Below are positions 13,636 through 13,951 of a stretch of DNA of 13,951 nucleotides, one piece after another. The stretch comes from Dehalococcoidia bacterium (GTDB lineage Bacteria > Chloroflexota > Dehalococcoidia > Dehalococcoidales > UBA1222), in the NCBI GenBank assembly GCA_009783135.1, contig WRHS01000034.1, positions 1-13,951 of the forward strand, given 5' to 3'. The notes under the pieces were generated by a model. It had not been told where the DNA came from. It made no database searches and saw only the letters and a list, made by a program, of their open reading frames with translations. Every line of letters starts with the position of its first letter. Position 1 is the first letter of the stretch. Made by a program: the position numbers and the translations under genes.

Positions 13636-13950
13636 CTATACCAGTTGTAATGTTAGTCCGACCGGTACTTTCACCACAGGCGCCGGAGGCCTGTAACCAA
13701 GCGAACTATGTGGTCTGATTTGATTATACTCTCTCCTCCATCCTTCTATCAATATTTTAGCTTCCTCAAGCGTTGTGAATAATTCTCTGTTTAACAGTTC
13801 ATCTCTCATCTTGCCGTTGAACGACTCTATGTAGCCGTTTTCCCATGGGCTACCGGGTTCTATATAAAGTGTCTTCACACCAACATTATCCAGCCACTTC
13901 CTAACTGTTTTTGCCGTGAATTCAGACCCATTGTCAGACCTTATATGCTC
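13636..13950 (-). CDS. IS3-family transposase OrfB, C-terminal part (partial)
   Basis: This is the carboxy-terminal end of an IS3-family DDE transposase (integrase-core, rve domain) that cuts and joins insertion-sequence ends. The frame is open to the window edge, so the start lies to the right; the GTG at 13878 is internal. Visible motifs are RSDNGSEFTAK (second catalytic Asp), EPGSPWENGYIESFNGKMRDE (catalytic Glu in YIESFN) and the C-terminal WRREYNQIRPHSSLGYRPPAP. The stop at 13638-13636 falls 17 bases before the probable terminal repeat. In the visible part nothing is broken. Whether an upstream OrfA with programmed -1 frameshift exists cannot be seen here. Confidence 0.9.
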   Translation of the reverse strand, partial: EHIRSDNGSEFTAKTVRKWLDNVGVKTLYIEPGSPWENGYIESFNGKMRDELLNRELFTTLEEAKILIEGWRREYNQIRPHSSLGYRPPAPVVKVPVGLTLQLV

Positions 13951-13951
13951 G

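Noticed and set aside
1..13951. CRISPR array, toxin-antitoxin pair, phage structural genes or biosynthetic cluster
   Set aside because: No regularly spaced repeats and no matching proteins were seen; apart from the recombinase relic and the IS end, the content is housekeeping.

Overview
The window looks like core chromosome of a mid-GC bacterium, most probably a member of the Chloroflexota, class Dehalococcoidia (Dehalococcoides/Dehalogenimonas-like). This rests on remembered gene order (rsmI - small protein - metG - polyprenyl synthase facing ftsH, and thiL-tsaE-tsaB/HAD-ndk) and on the TsaB-HAD fusion; it is inference, since no rRNA or lineage-specific marker gene is present. About 10 complete housekeeping genes lie between two mobile-DNA scars.

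Region 1 (1-870): the decayed 3' part of a large serine recombinase, which has lost its coiled-coil segment and reading frame, abuts a tRNA pair on the minus strand, tRNA-Gln(CTG) then tRNA-Glu(CTC). This looks like the edge of an old integrated element. Region 2 (870-2054): a cysteine-free DUF362-family gene on the minus strand, then a 334-bp divergent intergenic region with direct and inverted repeats.

Region 3 (2055-5352, plus strand): thiL-tsaE-tsaB/HAD-ndk, tightly packed with overlaps, joining thiamine diphosphate synthesis, the tRNA t6A modification machinery and nucleotide metabolism. tsaB is fused to a complete HAD phosphatase-like domain. Region 4 (5362-7480): the ribosomal silencing factor gene rsfS (minus), a divergent endonuclease IV-like gene (plus), and a TauE/SafE permease (minus). 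Region 5 (7668-13301): ftsH on plus, facing a minus-strand operon that reads rsmI - zinc-ribbon protein - metG - polyprenyl diphosphate synthase. Region 6 (13302-13951): non-coding sequence, then the 3' end of an IS3-family transposase running off the window.

The promoters that can be seen share an extended -10 element (TGnTATAAT or TGnTATACT). For thiL, rsfS and the endonuclease IV-like gene it sits only 6 to 9 bases before the ATG, with no Shine-Dalgarno sequence, so these transcripts are probably leaderless. ndk, ftsH, the DUF362 gene and the zinc-ribbon gene instead have clear Shine-Dalgarno sites. Three convergent gene pairs meet within 1 to 23 bp without a visible intrinsic terminator. 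I found no CRISPR array, no riboswitch and no clearly new defence or biosynthetic system. The most unusual items are the TsaB-HAD fusion, the leaderless promoter architecture, the small Zn-ribbon protein in the rsmI-metG operon and the recombinase relic at the tRNA pair.
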